Assembly: GCA_033980235.1 (NCBI GenBank)
Contig: CM067064.1
Location: forward strand, 32,145,670-32,209,669
Source: Diadema setosum
Lineage: Eukaryota > Echinodermata > Echinoidea > Diadematoida > Diadematidae
DNA length: 64,000 bases
Direction of reading: 5' to 3'
The notes beneath the pieces are model-generated. The model was not told where the DNA came from and searched no databases. It saw nothing but the letters and a program-made list of their open reading frames with translations. Shown here piece after piece: positions 20,067 through 29,520 of this stretch (position 1 is the first letter of the stretch; every line of letters begins with the position of its first letter). Made by a program: the position numbers and the translations under genes.

Positions 20067-21810
20067 TGTCACAAATGTACACACAAGTAGTTATGTACAT
20101 GTATCAAGACTGTATGTATGGTTGTTTTAATGTGTATGTACACAGGTAGACCAGATTAATGGAGAACATTCTATATGATAAAGATATAGTACATACAGGC
20201 TCACCAGATCAGTGGAGAATCTTCTACGTGGTATACAATGTAGCTACAGTACATGTATGCATGTGACAGGAAATACATTATAGCTCACTCAATCTAGAAT
20301 GATTTAACCCATTCCAGAAAATTCTAGGAAGTGCTGGCTGAGTGAGGCACACTGCCCTTGTAGCCCAATGTGATTGGTAGTTAATTTTGGCAATGATGTT
20401 AGACCCCGTTTACAGTGCGGGGCCGGGCTCGGCCGCGGCTCGGCCGCGGCCGAGTCCGGCCTCAATTGCGCGGCCGAGCCTCGCAATTTTGTCCGTTTAC
20501 ACTGCTGGGCTCGGCCGCGCTTTTGATTCAAACCTTTCAATATTTTGTCGTAGTGGCGCTCTGCTTGCAAACAAACGCAATTTGGTATTGTCTAGTTTTC
20601 AGACCCTTTGCCATATGAATTCCGTGGCGACGAAGTCGCCGTTCGGGCAAAGGCCTTTGCCGAAGGAAAAAATCCTTTGCAGGACAAAACCACCTTAAAC
20701 TATACTAGTTTTCGATGTCGAGGGGGTTAATATCCTGAATAGCGAAAGATACAGGCAGAGGGTTTGGAAGCCAGACTTAAATTGGCCGCGCAATTGGCCG
20801 TGCATTTGGCCCAGTTTGCGTTTACACCAAGAAGAGGCAGGGCTCGGCCGCGGCTCGGCCACGGCCGAGACCACCTCCAGAGCGAGGCCAAATGCGAGGC
20901 CAATTTTGGCCTCGCATTTGGCCTTTTGCGCGTTTACACTGAAGCGGGGCTGGGCTCGGCCGCGGCTCGGCCGCGGCCGAGCCTCGCACTGTAAACGGGG
21001 TCTTATACACATAGTTAGGCAGTGAGTCATCCAGGATTCCTGGAATTTGGACTTGCTAGTATGTTCAGGTATGTGGCCCCAGGTTGGAGAAAATTACAGA
21101 ATGTACTAGAAAGGGGTGGATGGATAGTATATATAAGCTGGAGAAATTCTGCAGTAGGCAGAGTACCCAACACCTCTGCTCTGAGAGTTACGTCACTTCT
21201 GGCTCTGAAGCGACTTGTTATAGTCAGTCCTGTGTTACCTGCTGACCTGTTATGTTTGTGGAGATAAGGCCTGGGAGACATTTTGCCTGCAGAGAATTAA
21301 TTTGCCTACATTGGAGATAGACTCCATATTTTAGTGTCAACGGACATTGTTACGGCAACGCTGTGACGGGCTGGATTCCTCGCTGGACATTATAAAGTGA
21401 ATCATCATTCAACGCATCAACTGGACGTGGTCGTCATAACGTCTGGATTTTACACGTTTCGCTGTGAACATTATACCGTGGACATCTATCGTGGATTTTA
21501 CCCCGGATTTATACTGTGGATTAATGCAACCTGTGCCTTTGGAGTTACGTCGGAGGAATCATTCATCGGTGCGTCAAGGATCATTCATCGGTGCATCGAA
21601 CATCGTATCTGAACATTTTCAAAGGACTTGATAACATAATATGTAAGTGATTCTATTACCGATTTGTAATTGTTTCTATTGATCATTATTGTACTGATGT
21701 GAAAACCGATTACGAGTCTGTACCCACAATATCGCTGTTAATAAACCGCCTGAACATTAGGTGATTGTTTCTTTTGTGCGATCATTCTCAGAGTGATTTT
21801 GGTCGTAACA
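20067..21810 (+). repeat. 3' LTR, 1744 bp including a MITE
   Basis: Equals the 5' LTR plus 608 bp: a 601-bp MITE, its 3-bp target duplication and a 4-bp TTAG insertion just after it. With these removed there is no other length change between the two LTRs. Confidence 0.95.
20402..21002. mobile_element. GC-rich MITE, PIF/Harbinger-like, inside the 3' LTR
   Basis: Termini GACCCCGTTTACAGTGC and its exact inverse, flanked by TTA on both sides (20399-20401 and 21003-21005). The empty site is visible in the 5' LTR. A 3-bp TWA duplication is the hallmark of PIF/Harbinger. The interior repeats GTTTACACTG plus GGGCTCGGCCGCGGCTCGGCC-like blocks at both ends and near 20505 and 20818, making it very GC-rich. 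No transposase; the short Ala/Arg/Pro-rich frames are composition artefacts. Confidence 0.85.
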
Positions 21811-21814
21811 AGTC

Positions 21815-22245
21815 ATCTGATTTGAATCAATCTTCCTTTTTATGAAGTGTTCGTGCTTTTGCTACATCTATGATTTCTGTAACACTGAAGAGTTACACGG
21901 GTGCCTTATAATATGCCCACCTGAGACCATTTTTTGCTCTACTGTAGTTAGAACAAAGCGCAATGACCGAATGATGACTATTTCAGCCCGTTCTCCTGGT
22001 GCTTTCATTTATTAAGTGCCCCTGCAGGTATCCATGTAACTAAATCATATCAATATCAATGCAAATTCCTTTCTTTTTACTCTCAGCTCATTGGTAAAGC
22101 TCTATGGTAAAGCCACCCATTTTATACAACAATAAAACTACACCATGCATTAGACCTCTCAGAAAACATCTTCTGTTCATTTCGAATGATGAAATGATAG
22201 GACAGATATGAGGGCTACCACAACCCTCGAGCGAGGAAAAAAAAA
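21815..22245. other. Nothing recognised
   Basis: Unique AT-rich sequence right of the LTR element, without exon or repeat signals. Confidence 0.4.
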
Positions 22246-22671
22246 TCAGCACTCTTCTTCCGTTTGCACTTTATATGCATCTAAAATGTTAAAGTAAACA
22301 AAGATGTTAATACAAGAAGGCATAAGCAATGTGTATGCCAACAATTCGTCCCACGTTACATCCAATTTAGATTTGTCTTGTTTCTCTTCTTGTACAACAA
22401 AATTGAAACCATTTTGACAAAAATCAATGATGTTAACACCAAAATATAGACAAGAATACTTAGAAGAAATATGTATGCTTACACAGTGTAACACGTGTAT
22501 GAGATACGTGGGAGATACACACATTCCATTGTATGAGGTGTATAAGATACAGGTGCGGCCGTAGTGAGGAGACCATAATCGATAAGCAACGGTGTAATTT
22601 TCAATTTGCCGTTGTAAATCCACCCTTCTTTTAAAAATGGTCATTTCATTACTTATAAAATTGCATATCAT
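22246..22671 (-). CDS. Candidate exon, possible 7TM-type C-terminal part
   Basis: A 141-codon frame, long for this AT-rich background. Its last third (WDELLAYTLLMPSCINIFVYF, then NILDAYK and an acidic end) resembles the seventh helix of a rhodopsin-class receptor, where N-P-x-x-Y would align with NIFVY. The proline is absent. A splice-acceptor-like TTTTGTTGTACAAG lies upstream of the QDKSKLD part. No other receptor segment is visible, so this may be coincidence. Function unknown. Confidence 0.25.
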   Translation of the reverse strand: MICNFISNEMTIFKRRVDLQRQIENYTVAYRLWSPHYGRTCILYTSYNGMCVSPTYLIHVLHCVSIHISSKYSCLYFGVNIIDFCQNGFNFVVQEEKQDKSKLDVTWDELLAYTLLMPSCINIFVYFNILDAYKVQTEEEC

Positions 22672-23427
22672 GTCCTACTTCAGACATCAGACCCTATACC
22701 ACTCTTCAGGATTAACCGAAAACCAGCAAAAACAAAGGGTCTATAATATGCACTGCCTGATGCTTTATTCATGCAGGTCTGTTTTTCCTTTTGGTCACAT
22801 TTAAAAGCAAAGATAACAATTTCTATATTTTTTAATGTCATCAACTGGATAGCTGTTTTTTTTTTTCTACCATATACAACGAAGTCATTTTTCACATCAC
22901 GGTATTGCTGGGAATACTAGAACACGCCCACAGCAATATAAGTATTATACATAGCATCCCCATGTCCGTACATACATTATGAACTATGAACTCCATACGG
23001 AACAGTATCCTTTACGGCCCGATGTTTATTACATTGCTGAAACAAAACATTGATTCTAGTGTCGTGTATCTCGTTCTTCTCTTTCTCCATTGTCAACACT
23101 CAAGTGTAGAAGAGGGTAATTTCGCAAAAGATATATACAGTGTATATCATATTTTAATGATTAAAAGAGAGGTAGGAGAAGAAGGTATCATAAAGAAAGA
23201 AACAAGTATGTATGTGCTGGAGTGCGCTATTGTCTTGTACAGTGGACCTGAATTTCACGAACCATTGTGTGCACACACAAAAGATTAAAGTCTGTTTTCA
23301 CACAACATTATCTGAACGCAGCACATGGCAGCATGAGCGTTCATTGGCCATCATAGCTCACTTGACTGGCCGCACCCACTACCATAAATGGGTAAAAACA
23401 TAGACTGAATATGAATGTGTACGCAGA

Positions 23428-23667
23428 TCACAGCACACAACCTGCTAAGCTGTGACATTCTAAATCCGCGGTTTTTACGAAGTGTACAGAAATGGGAACG
23501 CCACACAACTTCTCACAGTTGACAGTGGCTTGATCTGTCATCCCCATTTGGAAATCATCTGCAACTTTAAAGACGGTAAAATCGTAGACTTCAGAAGAGG
23601 AGATGGAAAAGGCCCAACTCAGAACCACATTAATCATCATGTTCATAGCCGTGGTAATTTTTGTCGG
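23428..23667 (-). CDS. Candidate exon, unknown
   Basis: An open frame of about 80 codons on the minus strand after an acceptor-like CCTCAATAG. It encodes a hydrophobic lead (INVVLSWAFSISSS) and a Cys-containing part (NCEKLCGVPI, ADLECHS). The plus strand of the same DNA also shows an exon-like piece: a membrane stretch LRTTLIIMFIAVVIFVG followed by a good donor, GTGAGA at 23675-23680. I cannot decide the strand. Confidence 0.2.
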   Translation of the reverse strand, partial: PTKITTAMNMMINVVLSWAFSISSSEVYDFTVFKVADDFQMGMTDQATVNCEKLCGVPISVHFVKTADLECHSLAGCVL

Positions 23668-24282
23668 GTCTATTGAGGTGAGAAATATGGTGTGATTGTA
23701 TCATAAATACATAAGATTATAGTGTATGTGTGTCAACTGTTTCTCATTGTACAAAGGCTTCCTCTGGAACTTATGGCATACCAAATTCTACATGTCTTTC
23801 TGTATAGATTAGCAATAGTGGCGATTAATCATTCGCAGTGACAGTGAGATTGTTAACCAAGAGATTATGGATGAAGTGATTTTGATTATGTTCTTGGCTA
23901 CTATTTAGAACCAGTTAAACCGATGATGTCGCAGCTACGCATTTTGTAAGACCGACGCCTGTAATGTCACAGCCAACACGTGACGTCGCATTTTTTTTTT
24001 CGTGTTCTAACGAAGAATGCCACATGTCCTAGTGACACATATTAATAGACTATCACAACATGTTTTTCATGTATGAAGATGCCGGTCAAAATGTATCGAA
24101 TTCTAGCTATTCACATCGCCGGCGCCACGTTTTCAAACGTGTGTGTGTGCGTGGGGGGGGGGGGGGGGGGGACTTCCGGGTTTCTTCAGCTGACATGCCA
24201 AAAAAAAAAGCAAAATAAAAAAAGACTTCGTCGCACTACCGCTAGTGCGAAGAAGTCTTTTTTTTTTCTTCTTTTTGCTTTA

Positions 24283-24408
24283 CCTCGGAAGCGGAAGTAT
24301 ATATAAAAAAAAAACTACACAAGAAAAAACACAAAACGTAGAATTAATTCTACGTTTTGTGTTTTTTCTTGTGTGTGTCTTTTTTTTTTAGACTTCCGCT
24401 TCCGGGGT
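24283..24408. repeat. Near-perfect foldback with 58-bp perfect palindrome
   Basis: 24317-24374 is a perfect palindrome centred on GAATTAATTC. The symmetry goes on outside it through A/T runs to GGAAGCGGAAGT (left) and ACTTCCGCTTCC (right). A second hairpin (AAAGACTTC..GAAGTCTTT) lies just left, at about 24221-24259. This has the form of a small palindromic MITE. Confidence 0.75.
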
Positions 24409-24439
24409 TAAAAAAAAAAAGTGAGTGACACCCTATGTA

Positions 24440-25925
24440 TTCCTATTCCTCTGTACGGCTGCATAACAGGGGGGGGGGGACGCTTGCCCCCCCCCCCCCC
24501 CCCCACCCCCGCCGGCCATGTTTCATGTACTAGGCTTAATATAATGTTGTGTCCGATTAAAATGACTATTGTAGGAGTAAATTTATGTTACATTAAATCA
24601 GAATAATGTCCATCTGGCTAGTTCTGTACACCAGCGACTTTGAAGAGTGCATGAAGCGCTTTGAGGTTTTCAATGCTAATAGACACCCAGAGCACACAGG
24701 GTCAAAGTGCACCTTGCAAAGTGTCTATTGAACTTCGTTTCTATGTTTAGCCTTACATGTCATGTAACAACACCATGTGCTTGTAAATCCTAAGCCGGTG
24801 GGACTGCTATCAAAGGCAGATCACTGATCTCTCCGTTGCAATGACTTTGTATCATGTTCACAAAAAAAAAAAAATCTTGCACTTTGACCCTTTGTGTGCT
24901 CTGAATGTCAACTACAAGAATTAAAAGTTTGACCTTCTCTCAGCATAATATCAGCGTTTTACGTTTCCTGATACCTGTTCTTTTGTACTGGGCGGTGAAA
25001 ATAAATAGGCTTTAATGACACCCTTCATCGCTGACTACGTTTGACATAACGATATTGAATTTTCATAAGTGGAATATAGGCAACAAATTAATGATTGTAC
25101 ACTTTTAATGGCAAATGGCATCTTATTCGTTTGATGTTGCTTTATATTGGTTTGTGGCTTTGTTATTCACTGTTCTATGTATTTTCCTAAGGGTCCCATT
25201 ACAAGTTTTACTTTTTAGTGGGACCCTCCATTTCCTTTCCCGTCCATAATTTTCTTGTACTATATGTATATATTTAAAGAAATAACAATTGTTTTCTTCA
25301 TTGTTGCTCATTTTCACATGTATTTTGTGAATTTACGTTTTTTGCTATGTCCTGCTTATACATTGTATATAATTTTCTCTGCTTATTCTATGGAAATGTA
25401 GTAAAATTTGAAATGGTATTATGTCCACACACCCACCTCTTTAGCATTCTTTTAAGCGAGAGATTTAAAAAAAAATAATAAAAAAAGAGCAATATGAATT
25501 TTGCTGTACATTATTGTTAGGCGTTATTCACACAATATACTGCCATGACAATCATATACAGTCTGTGGAGGATTGGAATTACAAATTAACAATAGGGCGA
25601 ATTTACGCAATTTTATCATAACGGGCAAGCTTCAATACATGTAGATATTGCAGTAATGCTAATCAGAGTATTGTAGACCAATCTGCTATATCAACATTCT
25701 ACATAGGAACTATAAATATACCTGTTGGTGTGTCCACATGTTGGCATATGCACGTGGACGGTCAAGAAAAAAAAAATAGCTATTGTATATTTGCCAATAA
25801 AGTTTATTCACTTTGTAAAGATTGTCGTAGATTACTCGATGTCATGTATGGATCGCAGTCAGAGCCTATTATAAAACTATTCACATGGATGACTGGCCAG
25901 AGTTTCACTGTGAAACTAAGATCAT
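24440..25925. other. No gene seen; C/G runs and a short inverted repeat
   Basis: G and C runs fill 24470-24510. AGAGCACACAGGGTCAAAGTGCA (about 24690) returns inverted as TGCACTTTGACCC..GTGTGCTCT (about 24880). The rest is AT-rich and unassigned. Confidence 0.4.
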
Positions 25926-26024
25926 GATCATTATATACAAGTACCGATGAACCTCAACGTGAACCTCTCGTCTTTACTATTATTATAATATTATCGATTA
26001 TCATAGCATCAGTGGCCAATCTAC

Positions 26025-26290
26025 GGGGGGGGGGGGGGGTTAAGGTTAGTGTTGGTCCGACGGACTTGTTTCTGTTCTTGTTGTTTGTTTTGTTGTTGTT
26101 GTTTTGTTTTGTTTTTGGTTTGGTTTGGTTTGGTTTCTTTTGGTTTGGTTTGGTTTGTTTTTTTGGTTGCTTGTCAGCTGATTTTGGGAGGGAAGTGGCG
26201 TCCATAAATGTGAAGACTTTTTTTTTTTTTTTTTTGGGGGGGGGATTGACTTGTCATGATCCATCGTCATTCGGTCACCCCCCCCCCTTT
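26025..26290. repeat. Low-complexity block
   Basis: A G run at 26025-26038, GTTTT/TTGG-rich sequence, a T run, then G and C runs at 26236-26244 and 26278-26287. The Asn/Lys-rich and Phe-rich frames over it are artefacts. Confidence 0.8.
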
Positions 26291-26649
26291 ATCTAAAAGC
26301 GCTAGATTCGCCCTGGAGAATCATGCGTCGGATGGTTCACGGCTTGCATCTCTATTTACTGTACAGAGTTCCATTGCAGTACACAAGGTCATTGCAGTCA
26401 ATGCCGTACCATCATTCTACAAGCGTGAAATGCTAAAGGTGACATGGTTACACGTGAATACGTCAACATTTTGTTGACGTTAGTCACCAGATTTTCTGTG
26501 CTATATTATTTAGACTTACGCGAGGTTTGCTGAAAGTTCATATTCAACCCAATGTTAGGACACAAGGTTTTGTGCAATTTGATTATGCAGCTATCTGTAA
26601 AATTATAGTTTTTTATTATCATGACGCATTGTACTTTTTAACCGCTCAG

Positions 26650-26719
26650 GGCCAAGAGTTTGTTCAATGCCCACTTGGGGAGCTCATGAATTCATTTGGA
26701 CAGTGCATCCCAATTAGTG
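26650..26719 (+). CDS. Internal exon, Cys-containing extracellular segment
   Basis: A 70-bp exon between a pyrimidine-rich acceptor (CCGCTCAG, ending 26649) and a consensus donor (GTAAGT from 26720). It encodes GQEFVQCPLGELMNSFGQC and a few more residues, ending in phase 1. Its two cysteines and CPLGE..GQC pattern suggest a small disulfide module of a secreted or surface protein. The phase joins cleanly to the exon at 27279. Family not recognised. Confidence 0.55.
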
Positions 26720-27278
26720 GTAAGTAATTCATTCAAACACTGAGATAATTAACGTGGAAATTATGGTTTTGTATGGTGTTTATTGTAAATGGAGACATTA
26801 GAATTCCTCTTCATGACAACCATTCACATCAAGGTCTGACTTGCAATCGAATAGTCGGAGTTTGGTGAATGTTAACACCGCGGTTGATGAATTCTGATCA
26901 TAAAATGGTAATTATACTATTTACGTATATAGCACATGGAAACTGAACAAGTGCAGGATGGAAAATCTTTATAAAATTGGCAAGATATCATTGTTGATCG
27001 GAGAACATAAGTTTCAAGTCAGATGTGCAATCCTATCAGTCGTTGCAATTGCAGAGCAGATTGCCTTTCAGCGTCGCAAATAAGCATAAGACTATACTCA
27101 TAACGATCGTGTAAATAGAACAAAATTAAAGCGTCTTCAGGGTTCTGTAAAATAAAGTTTGGTATGCTGACAAACTTTCCTGTTATTTTGATAGGCCTAT
27201 TCTTCTCTTACAAATCTCTGGCTTCCTTATTTTTTGTTTTGTTTTGAAATCTCGTTTATTTTATTACTTTTTTTGTAG

Positions 27279-27463
27279 ATGACCACGTGTCGACCGATAG
27301 AGGAGATGAAATGGACGTTTCAACAAAAGTGCATGGATACAGAACAGAGCAAACGGAAGGCCCAACTCATGAAGCAAATTCAGCCAAGCAAGAACTCATG
27401 TCAACGGTGCTGATACTTCTCTGCCAGGCTCTCTGCATTGCGCTCAAAGTTCGTTATCATTAG
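27279..27463 (+). CDS. Terminal exon with C-terminal hydrophobic segment
   Basis: Starts after a T-rich tract and TTTGTAG (27278). The two incoming bases complete the codon begun by the 26650-26719 exon, giving DDHVSTDRGDEMDV. The frame then stays open to TAG at 27461-27463. The product is a hydrophilic, acidic stalk followed by a C-terminal hydrophobic stretch (MSTVLILLCQALCIAL) and a basic end (KVRYH). That fits a single-pass membrane anchor with a very short cytoplasmic tail; a GPI-anchor signal is less likely because of the charged end. The intron is 559 bp. Upstream exons were not identified. Confidence 0.55.
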
Positions 27464-28010
27464 TGGCATTAGCATTTACAGAGCATCTCACAAAGAGTGC
27501 TTATTAGCAAGTTCCATTATAAAGAGCATTGTTTTAACGACAACTAAAAATTCCGCCATGAAAGTAACGTGCTTTTGAGAATTTGTACGGAGCCAGGGTC
27601 ATCGCTGAAATATCAGATCTGAGATGTATATTATCTAAGTGACTGAAAAGTATCGTGTTTTTTACACAAATGTGGATGCAAAGTTTCATTTTCAAAGTTG
27701 CGATCCTAATAAGAGCCTGTACAAATGTTTCGACAGTCTTTAAGTTCGTCTATGGAATGTTATTACATGTATGCATCAGTGCTCACGGCATTAAGTAGAA
27801 AAAGTGACTTTTTGCATCAACCACCTTGAGCTTGCACCAGAGATCTACCACTCCCCCCCCCCCCCCCCCTCTCTCTCTCTCTCTCACATCCCTGATCTCG
27901 CCACCATTCCTTTTTGCTTCTATCTTAGCGTGGAATCACGCGTCGCAGGCAGTTTTGTTGGAAAAAAATGAGAATGAATTAAATGAATTAAAATTAAAAT
28001 TGAAATTGAA
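27464..28010. other. Probable 3' UTR and intergenic DNA
   Basis: No coding signal. Contains a C run followed by (CT)n at about 27848-27886. Confidence 0.4.
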
Positions 28011-28029
28011 AACCAAAATACATAAGTCA

Positions 28030-28640
28030 TCTTACACGTCATGCCCATGGATAAACGTCACAAATTCGACACCCACGAAACATGCAACCCACAAGTTATA
28101 CAGCCCATGAGTGCGACACTAAGCAATATGCCCCATGAGTCCGACACTGGGCAAACAAGGCCTTACGAGACCGACACTAAGCTCCTTGATGCCTTGTCGT
28201 ATTCGTGGGTCATTTTTACATATAGGCCCGAATTCACGAAGGTGGTACAAATGAAACCATGGTTTAAACCATGGACAAAATCTATGGAGCGCCAAGTGTC
28301 GCATGGAATATTTCGTTACGAAATCAGTCATTTCGTCAATGAAATGATTATTTTGTAACGAAATGACAACGTTTGGTAACTAAATGAACACTTCGTCCAC
28401 GAAATGATAATTTCGTTAACAACGAAACGGTCATTTTGTCGACGAAATGACCAATTTCGTAACGAAATATTCCGTGCGACACTTGGCACTCCACAGTTTT
28501 TGTCCATGGTTTAAACCATGGTTTCATTTGTACCACCTTCGTGAATTCGGGCCATAGTGTCGAACTCATGGGCTGTAGGCTCCGGGGTTGCATGACTTAT
28601 GGACCTTTAATCAACGTCGAACTCGTGAGTCGTATGACTC
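28030..28640. repeat. Flank repeats built on CCCATGAGTnCGACACT
   Basis: The motif recurs at about 28106 and 28133 on the plus strand and returns inverted at about 28556-28575, so the MITE described next sits inside another partly palindromic repeat. Confidence 0.5.
28225..28553. mobile_element. Palindromic MITE, 329 bp
   Basis: Terminal inverted repeats of about 100 bp begin GGCCCGAATTCACGAAGG and include the internal palindrome ATGGTTTAAACCAT on both sides. ATA lies on both flanks (28222-28224 and 28554-28556), probably a 3-bp target duplication. The loop is filled with short palindromes of type ATTTCGTnnACGAAAT. No coding capacity. Confidence 0.75.
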
Positions 28641-28959
28641 TTGGCTGTCGATCTCGTGGGATGATCTCATGCCGATTCTCCTCGTCAATTTATGTTCCGG
28701 CCGTAAGTCCATAATGTTTATCATTCATTACAAGCATAATGCATGCTCCCTTTATTACATGGTTTCAATTTTGCACTTTTTGCATGTTTTGAGGAGTCGT
28801 TTCTGTGAATGTTGAATAATGAATGGCATGTCCTGTAAATGCTACACATTCATGCTCCAGACATTTCGGTGTTGTACTGAAAATATTCCATCAAACCTAA
28901 TTTATTACAAAACAAAACAAAACACGCGTAAAGCGATCGAGACCTGTGTCTCCTATGAC

Positions 28960-29075
28960 AGGGTGGAGAAATTCGGAGCATGTGGATGTCTGCGGGGGCC
29001 ATGATGGCACTCTTGGACTGACCCCCCGCGAAGGTGTGATTTTCACACTTCGACATCCAGATCTTCACATGTTTA
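28960..29075. repeat. Imperfect inverted repeat
   Basis: GGATGTCTGCGGGGG pairs with CCCCCCGCGAAGGTGTG..ACATCC across about 90 bp. No element ends could be fixed. Confidence 0.4.
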
Positions 29076-29129
29076 TATATTGCATGTTTTGTTTTGTTTT
29101 GTATGCTATATTGCACACTTTTTCAAATG

Positions 29130-29520
29130 AATTTGTGCTTTAGATTTTTTTCTTATGTTTTCGTAAAGTATAGGCCTACATGATGCATGTTATGCCCATT
29201 TTCTGTTTTTTTTTCTTCTCTTTCAAGGCTGTCGTATCTTCAAGCTATGTGTTTATTTGACGACAGTGTTCTGCATTCACATTCCCAATACAATCATGTG
29301 CCATAATTCAGTCAGTTCATAATGATTCACTTTATCCCGAGTGGTTCCCAATTGATATATTCTCTTCTTTTTCTCTTTAATCTGTACACGTATATTTCAG
29401 TTATGTTCGGATGTATACACAATGTATGTTCTTTTATCTTGAAAACAATAAGAAATGACTGTATTTCATTTGTAATATATATTCAATGCTAAAATTCCCA
29501 TTAAATTTATTTGAATTGGG
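29130..29520 (+). mobile_element. LINE 3' end fragment, shared with 62130-62400
   Basis: Blocks such as ACATGATGCATGTT, TCAAGCTATGTGTTTATTTGACGACAG, GAGTGGTTCCCAAT and TTAATCTG..ATATTTCAG occur in the same order after the decayed LINE at 59400-61880. I read this as a 5'-truncated copy consisting only of that family's 3' UTR. Confidence 0.55.

Larger units (their letters stand above)
16128..21810 (+). mobile_element. Ty3/gypsy LTR retrotransposon, Gmr1-like, internally deleted
   Basis: Complete ends: LTRs 16128-17263 and 20067-21810, both TGT..ACA, flanked by AGTC on each side (16124-16127 and 21811-21814), a 4-bp target duplication. Between them lie a tRNA-Pro-type primer site, a short gag, a protease-integrase frame and a purine tract. 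No reverse transcriptase or RNase H coding is present in the 2.8-kb interior. The protease-to-integrase order without an intervening RT fits the Gmr1-like group, whose integrase precedes RT (established knowledge). If so, the RT-RH module after the integrase and most of the capsid are deleted here. The LTRs differ by only about seven substitutions outside the MITE, so insertion was recent. Confidence 0.9.

Noticed and set aside
20304..21030. Ala/Arg/Pro-rich overlapping frames on both strands
   Set aside because: They lie in the very GC-rich palindromic MITE, and stop codons are rare there by composition.
23986..24306. Possible exon at 24073-24306
   Set aside because: The frame runs through long G and A runs and a hairpin, with no conserved protein feature.
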